Source: an uncultured Collinsella sp.
GTDB taxonomy: Bacteria; Actinomycetota; Coriobacteriia; Coriobacteriales; Coriobacteriaceae
Length of the DNA stretch: 21,712 nt
Direction: 5' to 3'
NCBI GenBank assembly: GCA_900554595.1
Contig: USHZ01000011.1
Span: forward strand, 1-21,712
The stretch's first letter is position 1, and each line of letters opens with the position of its first letter. The position numbers were made by a program, and so were the translations under genes. Positions 5,650 to 13,730 of the stretch are shown in pieces. A model generated the notes under the pieces. It made no database searches. It worked only from the letters and a program-made list of their open reading frames with translations, and was not told where the DNA came from.

Positions 5650-7107
5650 ATGGAAGCGGAAAAGAAGGCGTTTAAGATTACCAAGCGCGAAATTGGCTTT
5701 GTGCTGGGTATCGTTGTCTTTTTGCTAGTGAAGTTTCTTCCTTTGGCGGAGCTGAGCTCGACGGTCGAGCTTACGGTCGGCGGTCAGACCTGTCTGGCGT
5801 TGACGCTCGCCACGGTGGTGTTCTGGGCGTGTGGCGTGGCACAGCCGGGCTTTGTGGGCCTGCTCTATTGCGCGCTGCTCGTTCTGTTCAAGGTGTGCGT
5901 GGACGACACGGGCGCCGCGAGCATCTCGGCGACGGTCGCCTCCACGTTTAGCTCGTGGACCAAAGCCACCATGTGGCTCGTCATCGGCGCCTACCTCATC
6001 GCCAGCGCGGTCAAGGAGTCGGGCCTGGGCGAGCGCATCGCCTATGCGTTTATGCTCAAGTTCGTGCGCGATGCCAAGTCGCTCATCATCTCGATCTTCG
6101 CGCTCACCTTTGTGCTGTCGCTGCTGATCCCGCACCCGTTCCCCCGCGCCTTCCTCATCCTCGCCGTCGTCTCGGTCATCGCCGAGTCCGCCGGCTACGG
6201 TGACGACGACAAGGGTAAGCTCGGCTTTCTCGTGTTTGCCGCTGCCGCTCCGGGTTCCATGTTCTTCCTGACGGGCGACTCCACGCTCAACCCGCTCGTT
6301 GCGCAGTACAGCGTCGAGGCCGGCGGCATGAGCCCGTCCTTTATCGACTGGTTCCTGTACATGAGCGTGCCCATGCTGGTCACGCTGCTGTGCACCCTGT
6401 TCCTGGGCCTCTTCCTCTTTAAGCCCAGCAAGGAGCTCGTTTACGATCGCGAGCAGATCGTGGCCAAGCAGGCCGCGCTCGGCAAGCTCTCCGTCAAGGA
6501 GATTCGCACCATCGTGTGGCTTGTCATTGCCATCGCGCTGTGGCTTACCGTCTCGGGCGATTACATCGGCTGGGTGACACTTGCCATCGGCGTCGCGCTC
6601 GCCATGCCCATCATCGGCGAGGTCCTCACTCCCGCCAGCTGGAACGCTGTCGACATCAAGTCCCTCATGTTCCTGACGGCCGCCATGGCCGTGGGCTCCG
6701 TGGGCGGCGCCACCGGCATGAACGCCTGGATCGCCGACGTCGTACTCCCCAGCTCCGTGCCCGAGAACATCTTCCTGTTCGCCCTGCTTGTCGCCGCGCT
6801 CTCCATGGTCATCCACATGTTCATGGGCTCGGTCATGGCCGTGCTCGGCGTGTGCGTGCCGGCGTTCATCAGCTTCGCGGCCGGCTCCAGCGTGAGCCCG
6901 CTCGCCGTGGCGCTCATCGTCTTCACGTCCATCAACATCCACTATATCCTGCCGTTCCACAACCTGCCGATCCTTATCGGCGAGGGCAAGGACGCCGGCG
7001 GCTACACCTCCAAAGAGGCCATGCGCATGGGCATTCCCCTCACCGCGGTCGTCTTTGTCGTTGTGCTGGTCGAGGCCGCCTGGTTCCACCTCTTTGGCCT
7101 GATGTAA
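5650..7107 (+). CDS. SLC13/DASS-type anion permease
   Basis: A 485-residue membrane protein with about 12 hydrophobic segments. After a short basic cytoplasmic N-terminus (EKKAFKITKRE) comes the first helix. The two halves carry re-entrant-type motifs: FLTGDSTLNPLVAQYS near residue 215 resembles the T-G-x-x-x-N ligand loop of dicarboxylate/sulfate symporters, and FTSINIHYILPFHNLPILIG near residue 435 is the corresponding region of the second half. The family imports dicarboxylates, tricarboxylates or inorganic anions with sodium. The position directly before a hydroxyaryl-acid decarboxylase suggests that an aromatic or related carboxylate is the cargo (inference). The ATG at 5650 has AAAGG 7 bases upstream. 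Confidence 0.85.
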   Translation: MEAEKKAFKITKREIGFVLGIVVFLLVKFLPLAELSSTVELTVGGQTCLALTLATVVFWACGVAQPGFVGLLYCALLVLFKVCVDDTGAASISATVASTFSSWTKATMWLVIGAYLIASAVKESGLGERIAYAFMLKFVRDAKSLIISIFALTFVLSLLIPHPFPRAFLILAVVSVIAESAGYGDDDKGKLGFLVFAAAAPGSMFFLTGDSTLNPLVAQYSVEAGGMSPSFIDWFLYMSVPMLVTLLCTLFLGLFLFKPSKELVYDREQIVAKQAALGKLSVKEIRTIVWLVIAIALWLTVSGDYIGWVTLAIGVALAMPIIGEVLTPASWNAVDIKSLMFLTAAMAVGSVGGATGMNAWIADVVLPSSVPENIFLFALLVAALSMVIHMFMGSVMAVLGVCVPAFISFAAGSSVSPLAVALIVFTSINIHYILPFHNLPILIGEGKDAGGYTSKEAMRMGIPLTAVVFVVVLVEAAWFHLFGLM

Positions 7108-7111
7108 GCGG

Positions 7112-7228
7112 TCGAGCGCTTGGGCTGTAAGCAGCCGAGCGCTCGAACTGCGAGTGGCCGAGCGTTCTATCTATGAGCGCCGCGGCCCCACTACGTTACC
7201 CAGCCCGGCGGCACTCCCGCCGCCGGGC
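7112..7228 (+). promoter_or_regulatory. Two intercistronic hairpins between permease and decarboxylase
   Basis: Hairpin 1 (7112-7146) pairs TCGAGCGCT and GGCTG with CAGCC and AGCGCTCGA across a TAAG loop, with a small internal bulge. Hairpin 2 (7203-7228) is a perfect 10-bp stem, GCCCGGCGGC/GCCGCCGGGC, with loop ACTCCC, ending 22 bases before the UbiD start codon. Neither has a T-run, so they are more likely RNA-stability or translation elements than terminators. Confidence 0.5.
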
Positions 7229-7250
7229 ACTCTCCCGAAAGGAGCACGCC

Positions 7251-8738
7251 ATGTCCACCATCGATGCTTCCCAGATCCACGACCTGCGCTCCGCACTCGA
7301 CTTTTTGCGCGAGATGCCGGGCCAGCTGCTCGAGACCGACACCCAGGTCGACCCGGACGCCGAGGTCTCGGGTGTCTATCGTCACGTCGGCGCCGGCGGC
7401 ACCGTTATGCGTCCGACCAAAGAGGGTCCGGCGATGGTCTTCAACAACGTCAAGGGCTTTGACGATGCCAAGGTCTGCATCGGCATGCTTGCCAGCCGCA
7501 AGCGCGTTGCCGCCCTGCTCGACCTGGACGAGGAGCACCTGGGCCTCGAGATCGGCAAGCGCTTCGAGAACCTGATCGCGCCCGAGCAGATCGCCGAGGG
7601 TGCGCACGTCGACTGCCAGGAGGTCGTGTACAAGGCGACCGACGAGGGCTTTGACCTGCGCAAGATCGTTCCCGCCCCCACCAACACGCCCGTCGACGGC
7701 GGCCCCTACATCACCATGGGCCTCGCCTACGGCACGAGCCCCGACGGCTCCCAGTCCGACGTGACCATCCACCGCTTCTCCTGCGTCGACAAGGACAAGC
7801 TCGCCATGTGGATCACCCCGGGCAGTCGTCACCTTGGCTCCTTCTTTGACGAGTACTGCCAGCGCGGCGAGGACATGCCCATCTCCATCTCCATCGGCCT
7901 GGACCCCGCTGTGTACATGTGCTGCGGTTTCGAGGCTCCCACCACGCCGCTCGGCTTCAACGAGCTGCAGATCGCCGGCGCCCTGCGCGGCCACGCCGTC
8001 GAGCTTGCCGACTGCGTCACCGTTCCGCAGAAGTGCATTGCCAATGCCGAGTACGTGCTCGAGGGCTACCTCATGCACGACGAGACCATCAACGAGGATG
8101 TCAACGGCCACGGCTACGCCATGCCCGAGTTCCCCGGCTACACCGGCGGCGCCAAGGTCTGCCCGGTGATCAAGATCACCGCCGTCACCACGCGCGTCAA
8201 TCCCATCATGGAGAGCTGCATCGGTCCTTCGCACGAGCACGTTTCCATGGCGGGCATCCCCACCGAGGCTTCCATCTACAAGATGGTCGAGACCGCTATC
8301 CCTGGCCGCCTGCTCAACGTTCACGCCGCCCCCTGCGGCGGCGGCAAGTTCGTTGCCATCATGCAGTTCAAGAAGTCGAGCAAAAATGACGAGGGCCGTC
8401 AGCGCAACGCCGCCATGCTCGCTTTCTCGGCATTCTCCGAGCTCAAGCACGTCATCCTTGTTGATGAGGATGTCGACATCTTCGATATGAGCGACGTGAT
8501 GTGGGCCATGACCACGCGCTTCCAGGCTGACGTCGACCTCATCACCATCCCCGGCTGCCACTGCCACGTGCTCGACCCGTCCAACGACCCCGCGTTCGAT
8601 CCTTCGATCCGCGAGCACGGCATCGCCTGCAAGGCCATCTTCGACTGCACGGTCCCGTTCGACCTTAAGAAGAACTTCATCCGCTCGCAGTTCATGGAGA
8701 TCGACACGGACAAGTGGGCTAGGGAGATTGCTTTCTAG
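7251..8738 (+). CDS. lpdC: UbiD-family hydroxyarylic acid decarboxylase, LpdC-like
   Basis: A 495-residue prenylated-FMN-dependent non-oxidative decarboxylase. It closely follows the gallate/protocatechuate decarboxylase branch (LpdC of Lactobacillus plantarum, AroY) as I recall it. Landmarks are the SGVYRHVGAGGTV and RPTKEGPAMVFNNVKGF N-terminal blocks, APTNTPVDGGPYIT, the cofactor-region SDVTIHR, EYVLEGYL with its conserved acidic residues, IGPSHEHVSMAGIPTEA, and ILVDEDVDIFDMSDVMWAM. The exact substrate cannot be assigned from sequence; gallate, protocatechuate or 4-hydroxybenzoate are candidates. The ATG at 7251 has AAAGGAG 6 bases upstream. The UbiX gene follows after 33 bases, so cofactor synthase and apoenzyme are co-expressed. 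Confidence 0.93.
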   Translation: MSTIDASQIHDLRSALDFLREMPGQLLETDTQVDPDAEVSGVYRHVGAGGTVMRPTKEGPAMVFNNVKGFDDAKVCIGMLASRKRVAALLDLDEEHLGLEIGKRFENLIAPEQIAEGAHVDCQEVVYKATDEGFDLRKIVPAPTNTPVDGGPYITMGLAYGTSPDGSQSDVTIHRFSCVDKDKLAMWITPGSRHLGSFFDEYCQRGEDMPISISIGLDPAVYMCCGFEAPTTPLGFNELQIAGALRGHAVELADCVTVPQKCIANAEYVLEGYLMHDETINEDVNGHGYAMPEFPGYTGGAKVCPVIKITAVTTRVNPIMESCIGPSHEHVSMAGIPTEASIYKMVETAIPGRLLNVHAAPCGGGKFVAIMQFKKSSKNDEGRQRNAAMLAFSAFSELKHVILVDEDVDIFDMSDVMWAMTTRFQADVDLITIPGCHCHVLDPSNDPAFDPSIREHGIACKAIFDCTVPFDLKKNFIRSQFMEIDTDKWAREIAF

Positions 8739-8771
8739 TACGTAGCCCTACCAAGTAGTTAAGGAGTTGTC

Positions 8772-9350
8772 ATGCCTGAGTCTTCTGGCCGTCCCCGTCG
8801 CATTGTCGTTGGCGTGTCTGGCGCTAGCGGTGCCGCGCTGGGTCTTGAGTGCCTCAAATGCCTGCGCCAGGCAGGTGCCGAGTCGGCGCTTGTCGTCACG
8901 CGCGGGGGAGCGATCACCATCGAGCAGGAGCTCGGCATGACGCTCGACGAGTTTGCCATGCATGCCGATGTGGTCTACGACAATAAAAATATTGGCGCCG
9001 CCATCGCAAGCGGTACCTATCCGGTTGACGGTATGATCGTGGCGCCCTGCTCCATGAAGACGCTCGCCGGCATCGCGAGCGGCTACAGCGAAAATCTGTT
9101 GCTGCGTGCGGCCGACGTGCAGATGAAAGAGCAGCGCCGCCTGGTGCTCATGGTGCGCGAGACGCCCTTCAGCGCCATTCACGTCGATAACATGGCGCGC
9201 CTGGCGCGCGTACCGGGCGTCATGCTCATGCCGCCCATGCTTACGTTTTACAACGGCCCCGCCACGCTCGATGACGCGGTGCATCACATCGCCGCCAAGG
9301 CGCTCGAGGCCGTCGGCGTATCATGTGCAAACTATAAGCGCTGGTCATAG
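8772..9350 (+). CDS. ubiX: UbiX-family flavin prenyltransferase
   Basis: A 192-residue flavoprotein that joins a dimethylallyl group to FMN, making the prenylated FMN used by UbiD enzymes. Motifs are GVSGASG at residues 14-20 (FMN phosphate site), APCSMKTLAGIASGYSENLL near 90-110, and KEQRRLVLMVRETP with the conserved Arg/Glu that bind the prenyl phosphate. Length is normal. AAGGAG lies 5 bases before the ATG. It shares an operon with the LpdC-like decarboxylase just upstream, as in lpdB/lpdC or bsdB/bsdC systems, so it probably serves that enzyme rather than ubiquinone synthesis. Confidence 0.95.
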   Translation: MPESSGRPRRIVVGVSGASGAALGLECLKCLRQAGAESALVVTRGGAITIEQELGMTLDEFAMHADVVYDNKNIGAAIASGTYPVDGMIVAPCSMKTLAGIASGYSENLLLRAADVQMKEQRRLVLMVRETPFSAIHVDNMARLARVPGVMLMPPMLTFYNGPATLDDAVHHIAAKALEAVGVSCANYKRWS

Positions 9351-9382
9351 GCGCATTTAGGGTAGGATACGAGTAGTGTTTG

Positions 9383-9413
9383 AGCCCGCTGCCCCTGTGG
9401 GCGGCGGGCTTTT
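9383..9413 (+). terminator. Rho-independent terminator after ubiX
   Basis: AGCCCGCTGCCC (9383-9394) pairs with GGGCGGCGGGCT (9399-9410) over 12 positions (one G-U) around a CTGT loop, then a short T-run. It lies 32 bases after the ubiX stop and 29 bases before the MerR start. It would separate the decarboxylase transcript from the regulator, or act in the MerR leader. Confidence 0.75.
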
Positions 9414-9441
9414 CGCGTCAAAGGATGTGTCGGGAGGACCT

Positions 9442-10353
9442 ATGCAGACGGGTATGTATGCGATTAGCGAGATGGCGAGCTTGTTTAACGTTTCGCGCCA
9501 AACGCTCATCTACTACGACAAGATCGGCCTGTTTAAGCCCGCCGTGGTCAACGAGAAGGGCTACCGTTTCTATTCGCCCACGCAGATCCCGCTCATGCGT
9601 CTGATTTGCATGTTGCGCGACTTGGGACTGGAGCTCGACGAGATTGACCGCCTAACCTCGACGTTCGACATCGGCGAGATGACCGAGCACCTGCGCTTGC
9701 GGGTGCAGGCGCTCAACGAGAAGATTGCCGGGCTTAATGCCGAGCGCGCCAGTGTGCAGGAGCGCCTGAGCTTTTATGACGAGGCGGTCTATTGGCGCGA
9801 GCGCGAGGGCAAACCGGAGCTCAAGCAGTTCGAGCGCCGCTTCGTGGTCTTTGAGGAGTTCCCGGCCGATATCGAGCGCGGCCGCTCGATGCTGCACCCC
9901 ACGCTCATGCGCGCGATTCTGCGCATGCGTGCGCTCACGGGTACGCGCCCCATGCGCGGTTGGGGCGCCATGCTGCGTCGCGAGGCACTGCATTCCGACG
10001 ACCCTATTGCTGGCGCCGGCTCCTTTGCCGTGCTGCCGCGCGGTGCCGAGGAGCTGCTGCCGAGCGATGCTGCCGAGCTGGCAAAGATTGGCGTCGAAGT
10101 GCTGCCCGAGGGCACATACCTGTGCATGAGCCGCTGGGGCATGCCGTACGAGCCCGAAGGCATCCGTGCCATCGTGGCCTGCATGGACAAGCACGCGCTC
10201 CAGCCCGTTGGCAACGCCTTCGACTTTTGCTACCTCGATACCACGAGCTACGACGAGTCCCACCAAGAGGACTTCTGCTGCATCCAAATCCCCGTCGCCC
10301 TTCAGATGCGACAAGGGGACGATCCCTTTGTCACATCCACGCCCATTTCTTAG
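9442..10353 (+). CDS. MerR-family regulator with GyrI-like effector domain
   Basis: A 303-residue regulator. Residues 5-75 are a MerR winged helix (YAISEMASLFNVSRQTLIYY, IGLFKPAVVNEKGYRFYS). Residues 75-120 form the dimerisation coiled coil. Residues 130-285 resemble a GyrI-like small-molecule domain (PEGTYLCMSRWGMPYEPEG, ending CCIQIPVAL). Residues 288-303 (QMRQGDDPFVTSTPIS) are translated repeat DNA: the CAAAGGGA-type element at 10306-10336, then a stop codon inside the next palindrome. The native C-terminus was probably replaced. GGGAGG lies 5 bases before the ATG at 9442. As the only regulator in this block, it may bind the dyads at 4397 and 5538 (inference). Confidence 0.88.
   Translation: MQTGMYAISEMASLFNVSRQTLIYYDKIGLFKPAVVNEKGYRFYSPTQIPLMRLICMLRDLGLELDEIDRLTSTFDIGEMTEHLRLRVQALNEKIAGLNAERASVQERLSFYDEAVYWREREGKPELKQFERRFVVFEEFPADIERGRSMLHPTLMRAILRMRALTGTRPMRGWGAMLRREALHSDDPIAGAGSFAVLPRGAEELLPSDAAELAKIGVEVLPEGTYLCMSRWGMPYEPEGIRAIVACMDKHALQPVGNAFDFCYLDTTSYDESHQEDFCCIQIPVALQMRQGDDPFVTSTPIS
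10306..10336. repeat. Dispersed CAAAGGGA-type palindrome inside the MerR 3' end
   Basis: ATGCGACAAGGGGA (10306-10319) pairs with TCCCTTTGTCACAT (10323-10336) with one mismatch and one G-U, loop CGA. The right arm matches the elements at 11796-11810 and 13745-13755. It is in frame within the MerR gene and encodes residues 289-299. Confidence 0.75.
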
Positions 10354-10424
10354 AAACTTGCAAAATCTGCAAGTTTCTAAGGTGGCATCTTATAAACTTG
10401 CAAATAATGCAAGTTTATAAGATG
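10349..10424. repeat. Twin palindromes upstream of the DUF4143 ATPase
   Basis: Palindrome 1: CTTAGAAACTTGCA (10349-10362), 5-base loop, TGCAAGTTTCTAAG (10368-10381). Palindrome 2: CATCTTATAAACTTGCA (10386-10402), 5-base loop, inverted arm at 10408-10424, 17 bp perfect. The two share AAACTTGCA-N5-TGCAAGTTT and have identical loop length. They are AT-rich against a GC-rich background. The first contains the MerR stop codon and the second ends 30 bases before the ATPase start, so they may be an operator, a leader structure, or a recognition site for the ATPase/nuclease protein. Confidence 0.85.
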
Positions 10425-10454
10425 TTACGTCTGGCCGGGCGCTAGGGAGACTCT

Positions 10455-11771
10455 ATGAACATCGTTCGCCGAAGCCGCTATCTTGATCGACTCATTGCTT
10501 TTCAGGATACCGACCTCATCAAAATCGTGACGGGTATACGCCGTTGCGGCAAATCCACGTTATTGGACATGATGAGGGAGCACCTGGCGCAACAGGGGGT
10601 GCCGGCAGATCGTTTGCTGACCTTTAAGATGGAATCTCTAGAGTACGCGGGGGTTACAGATTACCTGACGTTTTATCGCATGGTTCGGGAGCGCGTTGAC
10701 GGTGTCGATCGCCCCTACCTGTTCTTTGACGAGCTCCAGAATGTCGAGGGCTGGGAAAAGGCGGTTAACTCGCTCCGAATCGATTTGCCGTGCGATATCT
10801 ATGTCACGGGCTCCAATGCCTTTTTGCTATCGAGCGAGCTTGCAACGCTTATCTCGGGCCGGTATATCGAGGTCAAGATGCAGCCGCTCACGTTTGGCGA
10901 GTATCTTGATTTTCGCTCGATTGATGCGGTCGTCGCCGAAGGGCTTGGCGAGAGGGCCGAGCTCGTTTCCAAGACGGGCGATCGCCTTAATTCAAACACC
11001 GTGCTCGAGCAGTACATAACCTATGGCGGCATGCCGTTTCTGGCTCATGACGAGCCGAGACGCGAACCGTGCCGCGACTACATCCGCAGCCTCTATCAGA
11101 CGATTGTCGCGCGCGATATCCTATTGCGCGCGACGCGTAGAGGTCGCGGAGCTATCACCAAGCGCGACGTTCTCGAGCGGCTCTGTGCGTATCTGGCAGA
11201 CAACATCTCCAATCAAACCTCGGTCAACAAAATCGTAGGGACGCTCAACGAATCATCGGGCGGTAAGACCAACGCATCGACGGTGTCGGCGTATATTGAC
11301 GCTCTGGAAGAGACGTACCTGTTTACCAAGGTAAAAAGGTATGACGTCAAGGGGCGGGAGCTTCTCAAGACAGGCGGTAAATATTACATAGCCGATACGG
11401 GAATCCGCAGCTATCTTGACGGATATAGAGGCAGCGATAGCGGAAGGATGCTCGAGAACGTTATCTACAACCAGCTTGTCTTTGAAGGATACGAAGTGTT
11501 TTGCGGCCATCTGCGCGCGGGGGAAATCGACTTTGTCGCAATCGGCGAGGGATCGGACCGTAAATATATCCAGGTTACCGAACGGATCGATGCCGAGGCG
11601 ACCAGAGAGCGCGAGCTGCGACCGCTCAAACTAAACACGCTGGGAAAAATCCCTGATTCGTACGAGAAGATCCTGATCGTCAGGGATGGTGAGCATCCAA
11701 CAGACATCGACGGCATCAGAATCGTAGGGGCGGTCGACTTCTTGCTGAGAAACAAGATTGCCCACGGCTAA
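10455..11771 (+). CDS. AAA-type ATPase with C-terminal DUF4143 (nuclease-fold) domain
   Basis: A 438-residue protein. Walker A is GIRRCGKST at residues 27-35. Walker B is YLFFDE ending at Asp92-Glu93. A sensor region TGSNAFLLSSELATLISGR follows, then the typical PLTFGEYLDF. The C-terminal half has TVSAYIDALEETYLFTKVKRYD, GGKYYIADTGIR and a late ENVIYNQLVFEGYEVFCGHLRAGEIDFV with E-x-D followed by QVTE, resembling a PD-(D/E)xK nuclease core. AGGGAG lies 5 bases before the ATG at 10455. The function of such proteins is unsettled. Codon choice (ATA, AGA, AGG, AAA more frequent) differs from the neighbours, suggesting horizontal acquisition together with the twin palindromes. Confidence 0.9.
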   Translation: MNIVRRSRYLDRLIAFQDTDLIKIVTGIRRCGKSTLLDMMREHLAQQGVPADRLLTFKMESLEYAGVTDYLTFYRMVRERVDGVDRPYLFFDELQNVEGWEKAVNSLRIDLPCDIYVTGSNAFLLSSELATLISGRYIEVKMQPLTFGEYLDFRSIDAVVAEGLGERAELVSKTGDRLNSNTVLEQYITYGGMPFLAHDEPRREPCRDYIRSLYQTIVARDILLRATRRGRGAITKRDVLERLCAYLADNISNQTSVNKIVGTLNESSGGKTNASTVSAYIDALEETYLFTKVKRYDVKGRELLKTGGKYYIADTGIRSYLDGYRGSDSGRMLENVIYNQLVFEGYEVFCGHLRAGEIDFVAIGEGSDRKYIQVTERIDAEATRERELRPLKLNTLGKIPDSYEKILIVRDGEHPTDIDGIRIVGAVDFLLRNKIAHG

Positions 11772-11777
11772 ACGCAA

Positions 11778-11810
11778 AATGTGACAAAGGGATAGTCCCT
11801 TTGTTACATT
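11778..11810. repeat. Dispersed CAAAGGGA-type palindrome after the ATPase gene
   Basis: AATGTGACAAAGGGA (11778-11792) pairs with TCCCTTTGTTACATT (11796-11810) with one G-U, and a 3-base loop. It begins 6 bases after the ATPase stop codon. It is the cleanest long copy in the window and could act as a 3'-end stabiliser or weak terminator. Confidence 0.85.
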
Positions 11811-11885
11811 CCATGCGAGCCGCCGTGCCATCTGGGGGTATAAGGCTGGCAAGTGTTTATTTGCGAGGCCAAGGGGGCGCCCCGT

Positions 11886-12755
11886 ATGGATATCGATAAC
11901 TTTGAATGGTGGTATAGCGAGGGCGAGGCTCCGGACGAAGAGTGGGACGAGCCCGCGCCGCGTGACGTGTCGAGCGACGAGGACGAGACCGGCAACGATG
12001 CCGCTGTCGAGCCTGAAGCCGCCTCCGATGCCGCCGAGCCCCTGACCTTTGAGCAGGCTTGGGCTCAAGCCGAGGCCGATGAGGCTAAGGCCGATGCCAC
12101 GGCCACACTCGGTGAGCCGGCGGACATGTCCATCTCGCCAGCAAAGACCCCGCAGCCGCGTCACACTATCGACCCCGACAGCACGGCATCCTTCAGCATA
12201 CTCGACGTGCCCGCGCAGGGTGCCCAGGCGCCCGCCCCCACGCATCGCCCCAACCTGGCTCGCGAGGAAGACGCGGCCCGCCGCTCACCACTCGGCCCCA
12301 TCCTCATCGCCTTCATGGCCGGCGTCATCGCTTGCTCGGCGATCGGAAATGTCTGGAGTCACGTGGAGCAACAGCGCAAAGACGCCGCCAAGGTCGAGAT
12401 GTCTGTCGAGCAATCGCTCAGCCGTACGCGCTCGGTGCATGTGTCGGTCGAGGTCAAGGACGGTGCGACATGGGACACCGCCCGCGGCGACAGCCAGATG
12501 CTCATCCATATCGTGGGCCGCACACTCAGGGGGCAGACGGTTGACGAGTATCAATATGTCAACTCCGCTGGTGACGGCATCGAACTCAAGCCCGGCGACT
12601 ACGAGCTCACGGTCGACGAGCCGCCTGTCGCCACCGATGGCACGTGCTTCCGCGCCTCAAAGCGCATGGTTCCCGTGAGCTTTAACTCGCAGGCGCCCGA
12701 TACGGTCGACAGCACGCCGCAGGGCGGGTTCGACCTTTACGCAATCGCTCAATAA
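11886..12755 (+). CDS. Hypothetical single-pass membrane protein with acidic N-terminal region
   Basis: A 289-residue protein I do not recognise. Residues 1-135 are low-complexity, rich in Asp, Glu, Ala and Pro, and probably disordered. One hydrophobic helix (SPLGPILIAFMAGVIACSAIG) spans about residues 137-158. The C-terminal 130 residues look like a folded beta-rich domain (VHVSVEVKDGATWDTARGD, then ELKPGDYELTVDEPP). Topology is probably N-inside with the C-terminal domain outside. The ATG at 11886 follows AAGGGGG at 10 bases; a GTG at 11853 in the same frame has no ribosome site. It is a monocistron followed by the epimerase gene after 79 bases. Confidence 0.75.
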   Translation: MDIDNFEWWYSEGEAPDEEWDEPAPRDVSSDEDETGNDAAVEPEAASDAAEPLTFEQAWAQAEADEAKADATATLGEPADMSISPAKTPQPRHTIDPDSTASFSILDVPAQGAQAPAPTHRPNLAREEDAARRSPLGPILIAFMAGVIACSAIGNVWSHVEQQRKDAAKVEMSVEQSLSRTRSVHVSVEVKDGATWDTARGDSQMLIHIVGRTLRGQTVDEYQYVNSAGDGIELKPGDYELTVDEPPVATDGTCFRASKRMVPVSFNSQAPDTVDSTPQGGFDLYAIAQ

Positions 12756-12834
12756 CTGCGTCTGCCGCTTCTCCTTGCCGCCAAGAGTGGGACAATAGCC
12801 CTCGACACTGTTGTTTACTTTTGGAGGAAGTAGC

Positions 12835-13728
12835 ATGTCCACCGTCACCACCATCAAGCGCGGCGGCCTCACCGCGGCCATCGATTCCATGGGAGCCCAG
12901 CTCACGAGCCTTGCCCTCAACGGCAACGAGTATCTGTGGCAGGGCGACCCGGCCTTTTGGGGCAAGCACGCGCCCATTCTGTTCCCCATCGTGGGCTCGC
13001 TGCGCAACAACGCGGCAACGTCTGCGGCTGGCATCTGCGAGATGCCGCGCCACGGCCTCGCGCGTATCGTCGAGCACAAGCTGGTCGAGGTCTCCGAGGA
13101 CGGCTCGTCCGTCACCTACGAGATCACCGACACGCCCGAGTCGCTCAAGGCTTTCCCCTTCCACTTTAAGCTCAACATGACCTATGCCCTGACTGGTGAC
13201 GCCACGCTTACCCAGACCTTTGCCGTTACGAACACCGGCGACGTGGACCTGCCGTTCTCGGTGGGCGGCCACCCTGCATTTAACGTGCCCGCCCTCGGTG
13301 CCGAGGATGAGACGTTCGAGGATTACGAGCTGGCATTTACCGAGGCTTGGACCAACGAGGCCCCCATCATCACGCCCGATGGCCTCATGACGTTCGAGGG
13401 CAGCTACAAGGCGCCCGATAACTCTGACGTGCTGCCCATCACGCACCGCAGCTTCGATAACGATGCCATCATGTTCACCGATACCCCGGGTTCCACGCTC
13501 ACGCTGCGCGGCCGCAAGTCGGGCCACGGCGTCAAGATCGACTTTGAGGGCTTTAAGTACATTGGCGTGTGGTCTGCCGCCAACGATGCTCCGTTTGTGG
13601 CGCTCGAGCCTTGGACCGGTCACACCACCATGGACACCGAGGACGACGTCTTTGAGCACAAGGTCAACACCATTACGCTGGCGCCGGGCGCTACCGACAA
13701 GCGCACCTTTAGTGTCACGTTGCTCTAG
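12835..13728 (+). CDS. Aldose 1-epimerase family protein (LacX-like)
   Basis: A 297-residue galactose-mutarotase-fold protein that would interconvert sugar anomers, perhaps of hexose phosphates. Features are the N-terminal AAIDSMGAQLTSLALNG, EYLWQGDPAFWGKHAPILFP as in LacX proteins, MPRHGLAR with His73, GGHPAFNVP with His146 (catalytic acid position) and FVALEPWTG with Glu258 (catalytic base position). Length is standard for the LacX/YeaD side of the family. GGAGG lies 7 bases before the ATG at 12835; an upstream in-frame ATG at 12811 has no site. No sugar operon surrounds it. Confidence 0.9.
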   Translation: MSTVTTIKRGGLTAAIDSMGAQLTSLALNGNEYLWQGDPAFWGKHAPILFPIVGSLRNNAATSAAGICEMPRHGLARIVEHKLVEVSEDGSSVTYEITDTPESLKAFPFHFKLNMTYALTGDATLTQTFAVTNTGDVDLPFSVGGHPAFNVPALGAEDETFEDYELAFTEAWTNEAPIITPDGLMTFEGSYKAPDNSDVLPITHRSFDNDAIMFTDTPGSTLTLRGRKSGHGVKIDFEGFKYIGVWSAANDAPFVALEPWTGHTTMDTEDDVFEHKVNTITLAPGATDKRTFSVTLL

Positions 13729-13730
13729 AT

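Noticed and set aside
5725..7089. 454-codon open frame on the minus strand
   Set aside because: It lies entirely antisense to the permease, is dominated by charged His/Asp/Gly-rich low-complexity sequence expected from GC-rich antisense reading, and has no family resemblance.
7191..8618. 475-codon open frame on the minus strand
   Set aside because: Antisense shadow of the strongly conserved UbiD gene.
9376..9441. Longer GTG start for the MerR gene
   Set aside because: It would translate through the terminator hairpin and lacks a ribosome site; the ATG at 9442 has GGGAGG.
11853..11885. Longer GTG start for the acidic membrane protein
   Set aside because: No ribosome-binding sequence precedes it, and the ATG at 11886 has AAGGGGG at a workable distance.
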